From Roridomyces roridus (taxonomy: Eukaryota > Basidiomycota > Agaricomycetes > Agaricales > Mycenaceae): a stretch of 64,000 nucleotides of DNA. Of this stretch, positions 54,868 to 64,000 are shown piece by piece. The position numbers and the translations under genes were made by a program. Under the pieces are notes generated by a model. It was given only the letters and a program-made list of their open reading frames with translations, did not search any database and was not told the DNA's origin. The stretch is from positions 124,001 to 188,000 of the forward strand of contig JARKIF010000064.1 in the NCBI GenBank assembly GCA_029378245.1, in the 5' to 3' direction. Every line of letters begins with the position of its first letter. The first letter of the stretch is position 1.

Positions 54868-55743
54868 ATGTCTGCAAACCAAACCGTTTACCTAGGCGCG
54901 TCCTCACCACTCACCTCGTCTCCGGCGTCATATTTACTGTTCTTCAGTCACTGGTGCCAACCGCGGGATTGGCTTGGGTCTCGTCGCGGCCCTTGCCTCT
55001 CGTCCGAACACCATCGTCTTCGCGGGTGCTCGTGATCCCGCCGCACAGTCCCTGAAGGACCTCTCCGCCAAGCACCTCAACGTGCACGGCGTCAAGCTCA
55101 CCTTGGGCGACAAAGCCGACAATGAGGCCGCTGTTGCGAAGATTCAGCGGATTGCAGGCCAGCTCGATGTCATCATCGCCAACGCCGGTAAGTTTCAACC
55201 ATGGCAATTCAAACAATCCAAAAACTCACACAACAGTGAACAGGAATCTCCAACCACTACGGCCCACTCGCAGAGACCCCGGTCTCTGAATTCAAAGACC
55301 ACTGGGAAATCAACACCCTCGGCAATGTGATTCTCTTCCAAGCGGCCCACCGTCTCCTCCTCGCCTCGCCCTCCAAGGCGCCCCGCTTCGCCATGATCAG
55401 TTCCTGTGCCGGATCCATCGGCTCGTACTTCCCGATCGGCGTCGCCGCATACGGCTCCTCCAAAGCCGCCTTAAACTTCCTCGTCAAAGTAATGGACCAC
55501 GAGCATCCCGCGCTCATCTCGCTCGCGATACACCCCGGTTGGGTGCAAACCGAGATGGGAAACCAAGGCGCGGTTGCGAATGGGATGGCGGAGGCGCCCG
55601 AGACGGTGGAGGATTCGGTTAATGGGATTCTCGCGCGTGTGGATCAGGCGAAGACCAAGGAGCTGAGCGGGAGGTTTTGGAATTTCAAAGTCAGCCATGA
55701 GGGCAAGCCGTGGAATATTGCGACGGATGAGATTGCTTGGTAG
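54868..55743 (+). CDS. Short-chain dehydrogenase/reductase
   Basis: Exons 54868-54895, 54948-55187 and 55244-55743 give 255 aa. Intron 1 appears to use a GC donor (CTAG|GCGCGT) with acceptor CTTCAG; this is the only splice that yields the leader MSANQTVYLVTGANRGIGLG. The Rossmann motif TGANRGIG is at 11-18, NAG at 88-90, a Ser-rich active-site strand ISSCAGSIGS at 141-150, and the catalytic pair Tyr159/Lys163 in YGSSK. Classical SDRs reduce or oxidise carbonyl/hydroxyl groups with NAD(P)H in the cytosol; the lack of an acidic residue after strand 2 and GARD suggests NADPH, but weakly. Substrate unknown. The 3' end overlaps the antisense tail of F16. Confidence 0.88.
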
Positions 55744-56585
55744 TTTTGGGATTTGTCGAAAGCAAGAGTATATTGGAGAAGTAGGTACATGGTATTACAT
55801 TCATATCCAAGCTGGGAGATTGGGTGAGAAATACACACGTTTGAATCTTGAAAAAGCGCTGTAACGCACCATATTATACGTCTTAGTCCGAGCCCGCGTA
55901 GGCAATCGTCCGGTCCCAGAAGCGGTATTACGAGCGTAAGCGACGTGAGCTTGGCCCAGGGGATGGAGAGGAAAAATGTTTGGATTTGCCCTGCGTCCGG
56001 GGCAGCATCGGTCTCAATGACCAGGGAAGTGAGCGATTGGAGGAGTCCGGGATGAATACGTTGGAGGAGAGGGGAGAGTGAAGGGATGCGGAGCTCCGCG
56101 CCGTTCCACCGTGGAGCTACGGCGCAGAGAAGGTCCATAATAGGTCCAATCTCGACTTTGGCGGAGCGACACTGCAGATGGACGGGTACTGGAAAAGGCG
56201 AAGATCTATCGACCAAGGTCTTGAGATTGGTGAGATAACCTCTGGTAGGGGTCTTTCGGAGCGAGTTTTCCCCACACGCGCCGGTCCACAGCTGCGGGGT
56301 CGTGTGGGATACGCCTCGCCAGCGGAAACAGACCTGCGACAAGATCAGTCGATGCCGGACTGAAGTACGTCTCGGCTGGTTGCCCAACGAATCCTGGACC
56401 GCGCACAGGAAGATTTCCGCCAGCAGTTCTGCGGAAAGCTTGTCGACACCGGCGATTGAGGCCGGCAATCGAGCAAGATTGTCGCGTTCCGCTTGGATTT
56501 GGAGTTCTAAGCGTACAATGGTGGCCTCCGATTCGGCGATGAGTTGTTTGACCTCTGTTTCAGAGTACGGGCACCAGGAGCTCAT
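55644..56585 (-). pseudogene. F-box gene F16, type C, truncated
   Basis: The ATG at 56585 opens MSSWCPYSETEVKQL, a coiled coil (SEATIVRLELQIQAERDNL), an F-box LSAELLAEIF to CFRWRGVSHTTPQLW and the first repeats to PWAKLTSLTL (about 55920). After that family similarity ends: the remaining frame to the stop at 55644 is unrelated sequence that runs antisense into the last exon of the dehydrogenase. The C-terminal half, including the RWW motif, is missing. A 313-aa product is possible, and Skp1 binding might remain, but substrate binding should be lost. Confidence 0.8.
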
Positions 56586-56670
56586 GGTGGGAAAAGACAA
56601 GGACTGTCGTGTGATGTCATCAAGCAGGAGTCGCGGATCAACGGCACACAACACTTTCTTTCTTGCCACC

Positions 56671-58122
56671 ATGCCCCAACCGACGATTTTCGCGTATTTT
56701 CCTTCCAAACCCGACAGCAAGCAATCCGAAGCTAGAACCAGAAAGCTTATCGCTGTCTCCGAGGCCTCTATCTCAGCACTCAAAGCCCAGGTCATCGCGG
56801 AACGCCAAGTCCTTGCCCGTTTGCGAGCCGCGGTCGCTCCTGTGCGCAAACTCCCCGCAGAGCTGCTAGTAGAGATCTTTATGCTCATCCTCGAAATCGG
56901 AAAGGAAACCGATCGAATTGGATTCGTGAGGAACCGAATCCGACCACGCCTGGCACTGACGCAGGTCTGTGCTCGCTGGCGACGCGTCATGCACACGAGC
57001 CCGCGACTTTGGGCTATTGGGATGGATTTGGATGTCAGGCAGAGTACCACCAGCCATGATCTCGTCGCCGTGCAAAGATGGCTGGACAGGTCTGCGCCGT
57101 TGCCTATACCCATCTCGTTGTCCAGCTGGCACGAAATCCTCACAGAGTCAGCCATGGATATCCTCTGCTCTGCGGCTCACCGCTGGGCGGACGCCACATT
57201 TCGTGTCTCGTCCCTATCCTGCCTCAGTCGCATTGCCAAAGGGTCGCTCACATCGCTCACGACCCTCGAGTTGAGTGGGGGACGCAACGACCACTTCGAT
57301 CCCGCCAAATTAACAGTCTTCTCCGACGCTCCGAATCTTCACACTCTCCACCTTTCCATCAATTATACGAGTCGAATCCCCATGCCGTGGGGCCAGCTCA
57401 CATCGCTCACTTTTTCTGAATTCCCCCTCACATGCTTGGAAATTCTCAGACGATGCACTAGTCTCGTCAGTGCAGGCTTCAGGACCGAGGGATGGGAGTT
57501 TCTCCCCAACATGTCTCACATTAGTATGGTCACCATTGCGTCGTTGACCAGCCTCAGCATCACATTCCCCGAGACCCGGTACTCTTGCGAGCACTTCATG
57601 CCACTTCTCTCGCGGTTGACACTCCCCGAGTTGAAAGTGCTTCGCCTCTATTTGCATCAACAGGATATGACTTGGGACACCGTCGAATTTACTCGATTCC
57701 AGCTCCGGTCGCCCAACCTGGAGGAATTGACCGTCGACAACTCTCCTCTCACTTCCGACGCACTCATCGCCATGCTTCGCAACTCGCCTTTTCTCGTGCG
57801 GCTCACCATGTCCAATTGTCCACATTCCTTTGACGATAACGTCATCAACACCCTCCGGTATCCCGGGGAGAATGGACATTACATTGCACCCAAGTTCAAG
57901 GAGATCACGTTGACGCAGGCTGGCCAGAATTTTGACCCAGAGAATTTGGAAGAGATGATACGGTCTCGGTGGTGGACGAAGGATGAACTTGCCGCGCTAC
58001 CATCACCTCCTGCTGTCGCGCGTTGGACCAAAGTATCCGTGTATGCCGGCTCAGAGTACAGCTATCGTCGTTTCCGCCGAGTGTTTGACGCACGTTTCGA
58101 TTACACTCATGCGCGTGCGTAG
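56671..58122 (+). CDS. F-box protein F17, type C, intact
   Basis: 483 aa from ATG 56671 in an excellent GCCACC-ATG context; the upstream open frame is ignored for that reason. Leader MPQPTIFAYFPSKPD, coiled coil SEASISALKAQVIAERQVL, F-box LPAELLVEIF to CARWRRVMHTSPRLW, repeats with PWGQLTSLTF and FLVRLTMSNCP, then RSRWWTKDELAALP-SPPAVARW. Divergent from F16, with only 85 bp between the two ATGs, so both promoters share that gap. The closest relative in the window is F14. Confidence 0.88.
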   Translation: MPQPTIFAYFPSKPDSKQSEARTRKLIAVSEASISALKAQVIAERQVLARLRAAVAPVRKLPAELLVEIFMLILEIGKETDRIGFVRNRIRPRLALTQVCARWRRVMHTSPRLWAIGMDLDVRQSTTSHDLVAVQRWLDRSAPLPIPISLSSWHEILTESAMDILCSAAHRWADATFRVSSLSCLSRIAKGSLTSLTTLELSGGRNDHFDPAKLTVFSDAPNLHTLHLSINYTSRIPMPWGQLTSLTFSEFPLTCLEILRRCTSLVSAGFRTEGWEFLPNMSHISMVTIASLTSLSITFPETRYSCEHFMPLLSRLTLPELKVLRLYLHQQDMTWDTVEFTRFQLRSPNLEELTVDNSPLTSDALIAMLRNSPFLVRLTMSNCPHSFDDNVINTLRYPGENGHYIAPKFKEITLTQAGQNFDPENLEEMIRSRWWTKDELAALPSPPAVARWTKVSVYAGSEYSYRRFRRVFDARFDYTHARA

Positions 58123-58623
58123 CCGGGTTGTCGTTCGTGGTGCGTTGTGTTTATGGACACGATATGTTGAGCACTAAACAAGGGTTTAGATGTTCCTTTC
58201 TGCCATCTTTCGGCGTCTGGTTTTGTCCCAGAGGCCGATTTTATGGTCCGCTGGCGTTTCTTTTTTTCACCGGGTCCCCTTTGAACCGTAAATCCGTGGC
58301 ACATATTTTCAAATACCTCTTGTACCAATTTGTTACCGTTGAGACGCGGTGGAGGCTAATTTCCCCAATGTACAGTCAGTTCATGGAATGAAATTATTGT
58401 TCCGATCCCCCGTCTGGATTGGTACATTCACGTTTGCTTTCTAGCACATGAGAAATGCAGAGGGAGGGAAAGCACTGTAACGTAGTACCACACTTCCTAG
58501 TCCGAGCCATCGGATTCGGACGAGTCTCCGCCATGTCATGTTTCAAGCGACAGGGTTCAAAGAAGTTGAATACAGATTGCAGTAAATCATGAGCAACAAA
58601 CATTATTGAACATCAATTCCCTT
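58123..58623. other. Convergent intergenic 58123-58623
   Basis: Between the stops of F17 and F18; presumably 3' UTRs. Nothing else recognised. Confidence 0.5.
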
Positions 58624-60352
58624 CTAGTCGGCCTCTGAATCTGAATCGTCCTCGGATTCTTGCTCCTCGTTGGAGTCTTGCTCCTCACCCGAGTGCCCCT
58701 CACCCGAATCCTGCTCCCCGTACGACTCCGGCTCCTCGTCCGACTCATCATAACCATAATCTTCTCCTCGAGAAATCACATCAATCTAAAGCACAGTCAA
58801 TATCCAGAAGAAAGCAGAGCACAGAGACGAGTAACTGACCATTTTCAAGTCAATACACCCGTCAAGCGACTTGAAATCAGACCCAATGTCTACATCCAAA
58901 CCATCCGCGCGCAATTTGCGCAGTTGCCTCAAATCAGCGTCGACACCGCGGGCAATAAAGTCGTGGATGCCGTCCGAGTACCTCAGCGTAAAAGACGTCA
59001 GCTTCTTCGGGGGAGTCCCCTTGGTACTAGTATTGTCCGCCCTCCACGCCCGCGCCGAGAGCATGTCGACGACTTGGGCCAGTTTAATGCGAAGTCGGCA
59101 CTCGAGGAGCGCGAGTGATTCCAATGAGGGTAAGAACTCGCCACTATTCCCCGTCATGCAGGTGAGTAGCAGATCCAAGTCTGGTGGACTCGCGGCTCTC
59201 AACGTCAAATCTCGCACGGTCGCGAAATGCCGCCAGAGCACGCGGGAGACGGCCTGGGGGTGATCGAAATCGAAACGGAGATCATTCAATTCGAGGAACA
59301 AATCGAGGGTGCGGACTGAGCAGTTGGAACGTTCAAAGAACGGTCCAAGCGCGAGGGGGTCTGCATACAGGAGGCGAAACGGGATCTTGAGCGTTTCGAG
59401 GGCGGGAAGAGTGAGGTACTCCAGGAGTCCGACCCTCATTCGGCTGTCGCGCACGCCTTGGAAAAAGAGGGTGTGCAGCCGCGGAAGGAGGACAGGAATG
59501 GAAGGGGTAGTATCGTCGCCATCATCGTCTGATTGACTGTCATCCTTGACGACCAGTCGCTCGAGATTCGGGGTCTCAGCGAGTATGTGCCACCACTGGG
59601 ATATACCGTCATTGACATCCAGTGTCGTGATCTGCTTCCACGGGAACTTCGCTTGCCAGCCAGTTCCGAGAGAGCGGCACTGTAGCTTGAGGCTCTGAAG
59701 CCGAGGCGCAGCCAGCTGGGGCAGCTCCACCGACTCCGCCAAGGGCGACTTGAGCCAGAGTGTGGTCAATCTGGTGAAGGAGCCGGCAGAAAGATCCGAG
59801 GGGAGACCTGCCCCGGAGGGTGCAATGAAGAACAACGTTGCCCATTGCGACGCATGTTGGACTAGAATGTCCCTTAGCTCTTGTGACTCGCTGGACGACA
59901 GAGGAGAGAGGTGGAACTCCAGGGCCAGGGGAAGAAAAGAGCCAGCGCGTGCCGTATAAGTCGTTAGCTCGGCCACTAATACAGACGCCAGTCAATCGAT
60001 GATCCCTGCCGAAAGTTGGGTACTCACCGTGGCCACAAAGGAGGTCAGTGTACAGGTGACAAGTGTTCTTGACAATTTCATGCCAGCAACTGCACACCGA
60101 AAAGAGGTCGTGCACAACGTAAGGGTTGTCATCTGCGTGCTTCACCTCCACGAAGATCATCGACATAATCTCGGTCGGTATCTTGTGTTGGGAAACCTTT
60201 GGGGAGACGATGGCTCCCAGGTCGTCTTCGATCGTCTGCTTCTCGTCCTCCAAGAGCATCATTTGTTCCTCGAGTTTCGCCATCTGTTCCTCGAGCTTCG
60301 CCATGTGCTGTTCGACGCCGACGAGGCGCGCGCGAAGTTGCGTGCCTATCAT
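58624..60352 (-). CDS. F-box protein F18, type B, with long acidic tail
   Basis: Exons 60352-60028, 59975-58840 and 58785-58624 give 540 aa; all joints keep frame. The N-terminal coiled coil contains a direct repeat of MAKLEEQ. The F-box is degenerate (IPTEIMSMIF, CSCWHEIVKNTCHLY), with repeats including PWKQITTLDV and SLESLALLECRL. As in F10 the last intron follows a DLKM end; here the third exon encodes IDVISRGEDYGYD and about 40 mostly Asp/Glu/Ser residues. The tail is far longer than in F10, so the last exon evolves fast. Function inferred as for the other F-box proteins. Confidence 0.85.
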
Positions 60353-61600
60353 CTGTGTTGTTCGTTCGGGGAGAAAGTGTAGGTGGGCAGGGGATGTGGT
60401 GCAGGGAGAGGTGAGAGTGGAGGACAAGAGACAGCGTTCGTCTCGGCACGTGAGGACCCTGCGCAAACAAGCGACGAGATTCGGGGACAATGGAGCGGCT
60501 CGACCAAATTGGGACTTGAATGGGACAACTCGCCTACTGGCGATTTGGGATCAGTGCCACCGAGACTCCATTGTCCGATTACCACAGGCGCTGAGAGCTG
60601 ACTGGACAATGAGGGAGAAGGATTGTGGAGGTTCGGAGCCACTTGAAAGCCAAGCGTCTTGCCACCTGACCTTCTCCGCGGTTCTCAGGTTGGCTTGCCA
60701 TTCCAACAGGCTCGAAGAACTGGCTCTACTGGGCGTACTAGACGAGCAGAATGCCATCCAACGCCGAGAGTTAGGAGACTCCGATTTGCCGCGCGGTCGA
60801 CCAGAGGGCTCGGCAGGCTTGCGTTCTTGAGGAGTGCGGAGGTCGAGTGCAGAGAACGCAAGAGCGCGAGCCACTCACGCCACTTACTTGTAACTTAGCA
60901 ACTTCCGCAAAGATGCCTGAAGACCGCCAAGCTCGAGCTTTAACCTTCTCTTCTTCCAGCGTGGTCAAACTCGAGCCACTTTCAGGATTTCTGGTTTTGA
61001 TCGATCCCGACTTTGTCCGAGCTGCTGCCAGCAAATAGGCTTCCAAGTTCCAGAACACCTTCGCCGTGCGATGGGCAAGACCTGCGCGAGGGACCGAGAA
61101 GCTATGCGTCTTTGGACGTGCAGAGGAACCTGGAGGATTGCGACGAGCCCGGTCTCGACGACGGAAAAAGGAAGACCTTCGATCAAATGCTCTTCTTTCA
61201 CTCCCATCACCTCACCGATGTCAGTCTCCCCGCAAAATGGGCCGCATCTTCGTTGCATTCGACGAAAAAAGCTTCATAACTTCCAGTCATATCTTGCGCA
61301 TCTGAGTCCTGCATTGGCTTGGATTCGGCTCTTGGAGGGGATCGTGGCGGCAACCTGGTGCTTTGACTCGCTTTCGGAGTCGCTACGCAGGAGCTAGGCT
61401 GGGGCTCAATTGAGATGAGGCTGATGGACGGAGCGCCCTGTGGTGCGTGTTCTTCCCGTTCTCTGTTACCATCCGTTGATGCCACGCAGTGCTTCAGTCG
61501 AAACATCGCGCTCACAATGAGGGCCGACAGCCGATGCTCTACTCTCGCTCGACGCTGGCCACTTGATTTATGTGCATCATCGCAGCTACTTCGATCGACT
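60353..61600. other. Unassigned 60353-61600
   Basis: Upstream of F18. Broken coding-like stretches (for example around 60910-61260) without recognised domains; possibly another relic. Confidence 0.4.
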
Positions 61601-61639
61601 AGCGTCTTCTCGAACTGGGGCAGCGTGGCCGCCTTCTTC

Positions 61640-62430
61640 TTTACGTCCCGCCCGATGGCGTTGACATCAAGCTCGAGCGGGAGGAACAGCACAAGGAAGT
61701 GAAGATGAAGCCTGAGGCTGACGACGAAACCTTGAAGACCATCTAATCCCCGGTGTACTACGATGGGGAGTCAGTGCGCGGACAGACCTGCGGGAGGTAT
61801 CAAGATCGAATTTTGGGCAGCAGGGATTGCAGCACCGAGAGAGAGATACGGCAAGTGCAGACTTTTGACTTTATCTTCAGGAATTTTGAGAAGCTACCGG
61901 GCAATGTGAAGCTGCGGCCTGCTTGATACGCATAGGTTACGCATTCGTGCATCCACAGTTGCTTTTTAACCGCTCCAATCTCACCCCACTTCGCTTTGCA
62001 CTTGACCAAGGAGCGCGATTTGTGGGTAGTCCCCTGCCCGCGGACACGAACCGAGTCCGTAAGTTCAAGACGATGACGCTGACGCTTCAGGTGGAAAGGT
62101 ACCACTTCACGGTAACCTTGTCGTTGAGATCTTCTTCCGACCCATCCAAAACCACAGACAGATACCTTGCTTGATCCAGAGAGAGACGACGAGGGAAAGC
62201 AGATCATGCAACTCGAACTCATCGACAGCCAGGCGGTATCAGGCGGTATCAGGCAGCAAGATACCGGTCCTCCTCTTCCTCAAAATTCCTTTTGGACGTC
62301 GAGTATTCGTCCGACCAGCAGGCACGTGTCTCTTTCTACCTTTTTGTTGCTCGTTCGTCTGACTCTGGGCCAGGAAAACTTACAGGCGTGTTCCTTGCTC
62401 GTCTCGTAGTTATCTTCCTCAGACTTTTTA
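61640..62430 (+). pseudogene. VPS26: Decayed retromer subunit VPS26
   Basis: Fragments in several frames follow VPS26 in order: PDGVDIKLEREEQHKEVK (about 61668-61725), a TAA at 61744-61746, then VYYDGESVRGQ, GGIKIEF in another frame, FDFIFRNFEKLPGNVKLR (about 61860-61915), VERYHFT...VVEIFFRPI (about 62090-62150), IQRETT (about 62174) and AVSGSKIPV (about 62250). VPS26 is the arrestin-like subunit of retromer, which returns cargo from endosomes to the Golgi; a working copy must lie elsewhere. Part of the middle is deleted and at least three frame changes occur. A short tandem repeat (GCGGTATCAG twice) lies at about 62233-62253. Confidence 0.75.
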
Positions 62431-62976
62431 CCAAAATCAGGGATGACTTCTCCGTTCGTTCTCGTTGTACTCACCTCCATATGAACTCTTAATTGTACGA
62501 CGCCCAATTGTGGATCACCATCTACTATGTATTGGTCTTTGCCCACTCAGAGTCTAGCTGTGTAAGTATGAACACAGAAGCTAAACCTAAATTTACCCCA
62601 AGTCAACGGCCTGAACATGCCTGCGCGCTGCCCCCGGAGCATGATCACGGACATGCATTCTATTATGTAGAATCTAAACATCCCAACAGATGCCAGATAC
62701 GTTCTTCAAGGCGCGGCGAAATTGCGCAGCTATTCATGGGACGCGGCCAAATCAAACCGGATTGTACGTAGACTGTTGTCAGTCTCTTCCCATGCGACTG
62801 CTCATGCCCGCAGGTTCAGTTTCACCTGTCACCGCAGCGAAACAATTCATCCTAAGTGCACTTGTCTTTGTTCGGAATGCATGTACATGATTGGAACCCA
62901 AAAAAATTCAATCATTCATTTATTCATTCCAAAAGAAAACCCAATTTCCCGTATGTACATGGATACGACACAACAT
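62431..62976. other. Intergenic 62431-62976
   Basis: Between the VPS26 relic and the cupredoxin 2 stop. Nothing recognised. Confidence 0.5.
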
Positions 62977-63624
62977 TTAAGACGCCTTGGCGTTGGCGAG
63001 GAACTGCGCGTACGTCTGCGAGGCGGTGGGGTTGAGGGCAAAGGTCATGCCGGCACCTGATAAATGAACACCGGTTACTCAGGTTCACCAAATAGACTAC
63101 AAAAGAGACTCACGGCAGTGCGCGCCTGCAGCCTGCATGCACGCGGCAAAGTGGGGCGCAGTGTCAACGACGGTGTAGGTGAAGGTGGGGAGGGAGCCGT
63201 CGATGTCAGAGAGGCTGGGGGTCGAGGGCAAATTAGTAGGAATTCATGCAGAGAGATTATCCATTGTACTTACAAGCCGGAGTCCCAGCCGTTGGGGCCG
63301 ACACCGCCGGGGGGAGGGGGGCAGACGGAGCCCGAGAAGGTGGTGGTGGTGGTCGAGTCTGTGTGCAGTGAGTGAATCGAGTCAGCGATATAGGCGTGAG
63401 CGGGCAATGCGACATACGGTTGCGAGAGACACTGTAATTTCGCGTCAGACGTCGTACACCACGGATACAAGAGGGTCTTACACAGTGAAAGTGATGGTGT
63501 CGCCGATGGCAGCGACGACGGTGTTGGGGGAGAAGGTCAAGCTGTTGTTCGCCCCGATGGTGACAGGGAAGTTGGCCGCGAGGGCAGCGGGGACGAGAGC
63601 AAGGAGGAGAGTGTTGAAGAACAT
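62977..63624 (-). CDS. Secreted cupredoxin-like protein 2
   Basis: Exons 63624-63484, 63431-63274, 63214-63114 and 63056-62977 give 159 aa. The signal peptide is MFFNTLLLALVPAALA; the mature part starts ANFPVTIGANNSLTFSPNTV and contains GDTITFT, VCPPPPGGVGPNGWDSG, TVVDTAPHFAACMQ and HCRAGMTFALNP. The Cys-x-Gln, His-Cys and Met near the end are arranged like the type 1 copper ligands of fungal phytocyanin-like secreted proteins. The usual N-H-T-V-T-Q segment is replaced by a stretch without similarity (CLSQPYVALPAHAYIADS), so exon 2 may begin further in, or this copy has diverged. Intact counterpart of the broken gene at 44809-45464. Role, perhaps at the cell wall, is not known. Confidence 0.8.
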
Positions 63625-63686
63625 GGTTGGTGTTGCGATGAAGGAAGAGGTGAAGGCCTGAGGCAATACTGCGAGCAGCGGGGATC

Positions 63687-63694
63687 TTTTATAC
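63687..63694 (-). promoter_or_regulatory. TATA box of cupredoxin 2
   Basis: GTATAAAA on the minus strand, about 65 bp before ATG 63624. Confidence 0.6.
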
Positions 63695-64000
63695 CTCGCG
63701 TTTGTGCTTACCGAGTTCGGATAACGAATAACAACATGGTTATCGAGAGATGTTTGTTCAAAACAGAAGTCCAATGGGAACCGTGGGAAAGAGATGAGCG
63801 CAGCATGAGGAGAACGTATACCATTGTCATTTCAATAGCGGCAAGATGTGCTTGACAGCTCGTTCTCCGAGTCTTGATGAAAATTACCTCGCTCTCCGGC
63901 GGACACGAAATTCTCCGCTCCACACATTGTACTCTTCACCCTGCCGAAAAGAAAATAGAGCGGCAGTAAGATGGTGTTGAGTTGGCTCGTGTTTCTATTT
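63695..64000. other. Intergenic to window end
   Basis: Upstream of cupredoxin 2; no feature recognised. Confidence 0.5.

Noticed and set aside
1..64000. tRNA, rRNA, CRISPR or bacterial-type operon signals
   Set aside because: None seen by eye; introns and gene structure are fungal.

Overview
The window looks like nuclear DNA of a mushroom-forming basidiomycete (Agaricomycetes). Multi-exon genes are interrupted by many 45-62 bp GT-AG introns (one GC-AG), gene density is high, and the proteins are typical of saprotrophic or litter-associated fungi: an FMN 2-hydroxyacid oxidase, epoxide hydrolases, a 14-TM MFS exporter, a secreted GH28 pectinase and small secreted cupredoxin-like proteins. The window is dominated by a local expansion of F-box proteins. 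Genus and species cannot be told from the sequence.

Layout. 1-1404: two copies of one 750-bp TIR element lie head to head and form a 1.26-kb near-perfect palindrome. 1611-3044: 2-hydroxyacid oxidase, four exons. 3259-38179: F-box array (F1-F13) of intact genes, pseudogenes and TIR-element-interrupted genes, with relic DNA between them. 38531-49214: a metabolic island with an ankyrin gene, epoxide hydrolase A, an MFS transporter, cupredoxin 1, GH28 and epoxide hydrolase B. 49690-60352: a second F-box group (F14-F18) with a short-chain dehydrogenase in its middle. 60353-64000: a decayed retromer VPS26 gene and cupredoxin 2.

The 18 F-box loci fall into three types. Type A (F1-F9, F11-F13) has an N-terminal basic coiled coil, an F-box, divergent leucine-rich-like repeats and a C-terminal RWW/PPxVARW motif. 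Type C (F14, F16, F17) is similar, with its own N-terminus. Type B (F10, F15, F18) lacks the RWW motif and has a last intron just before a short or acidic tail. Ten are intact in sequence (F1, F5, F7, F8, F10, F12, F13, F14, F17, F18). Two (F2, F6) are each split by two TIR elements. F3, F4, F9 and F15 carry frameshifts or stops. F11 has an in-frame deletion of the coiled coil. F16 is cut off in its repeat region. As known F-box proteins recruit substrates to SCF ubiquitin ligases through Skp1, these are probably fast-evolving substrate adaptors; this is inferred from domain layout only.

The most notable structure is a repeated divergent unit: F8, F9, F11 and F13 are each headed by a divergent ankyrin gene or its leader relic, and three of these spacers share a GATTTGTCAT word. 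Target-site duplications let the pre-insertion genes F2 and F6 be inferred, giving a clear record of birth and death in the array.
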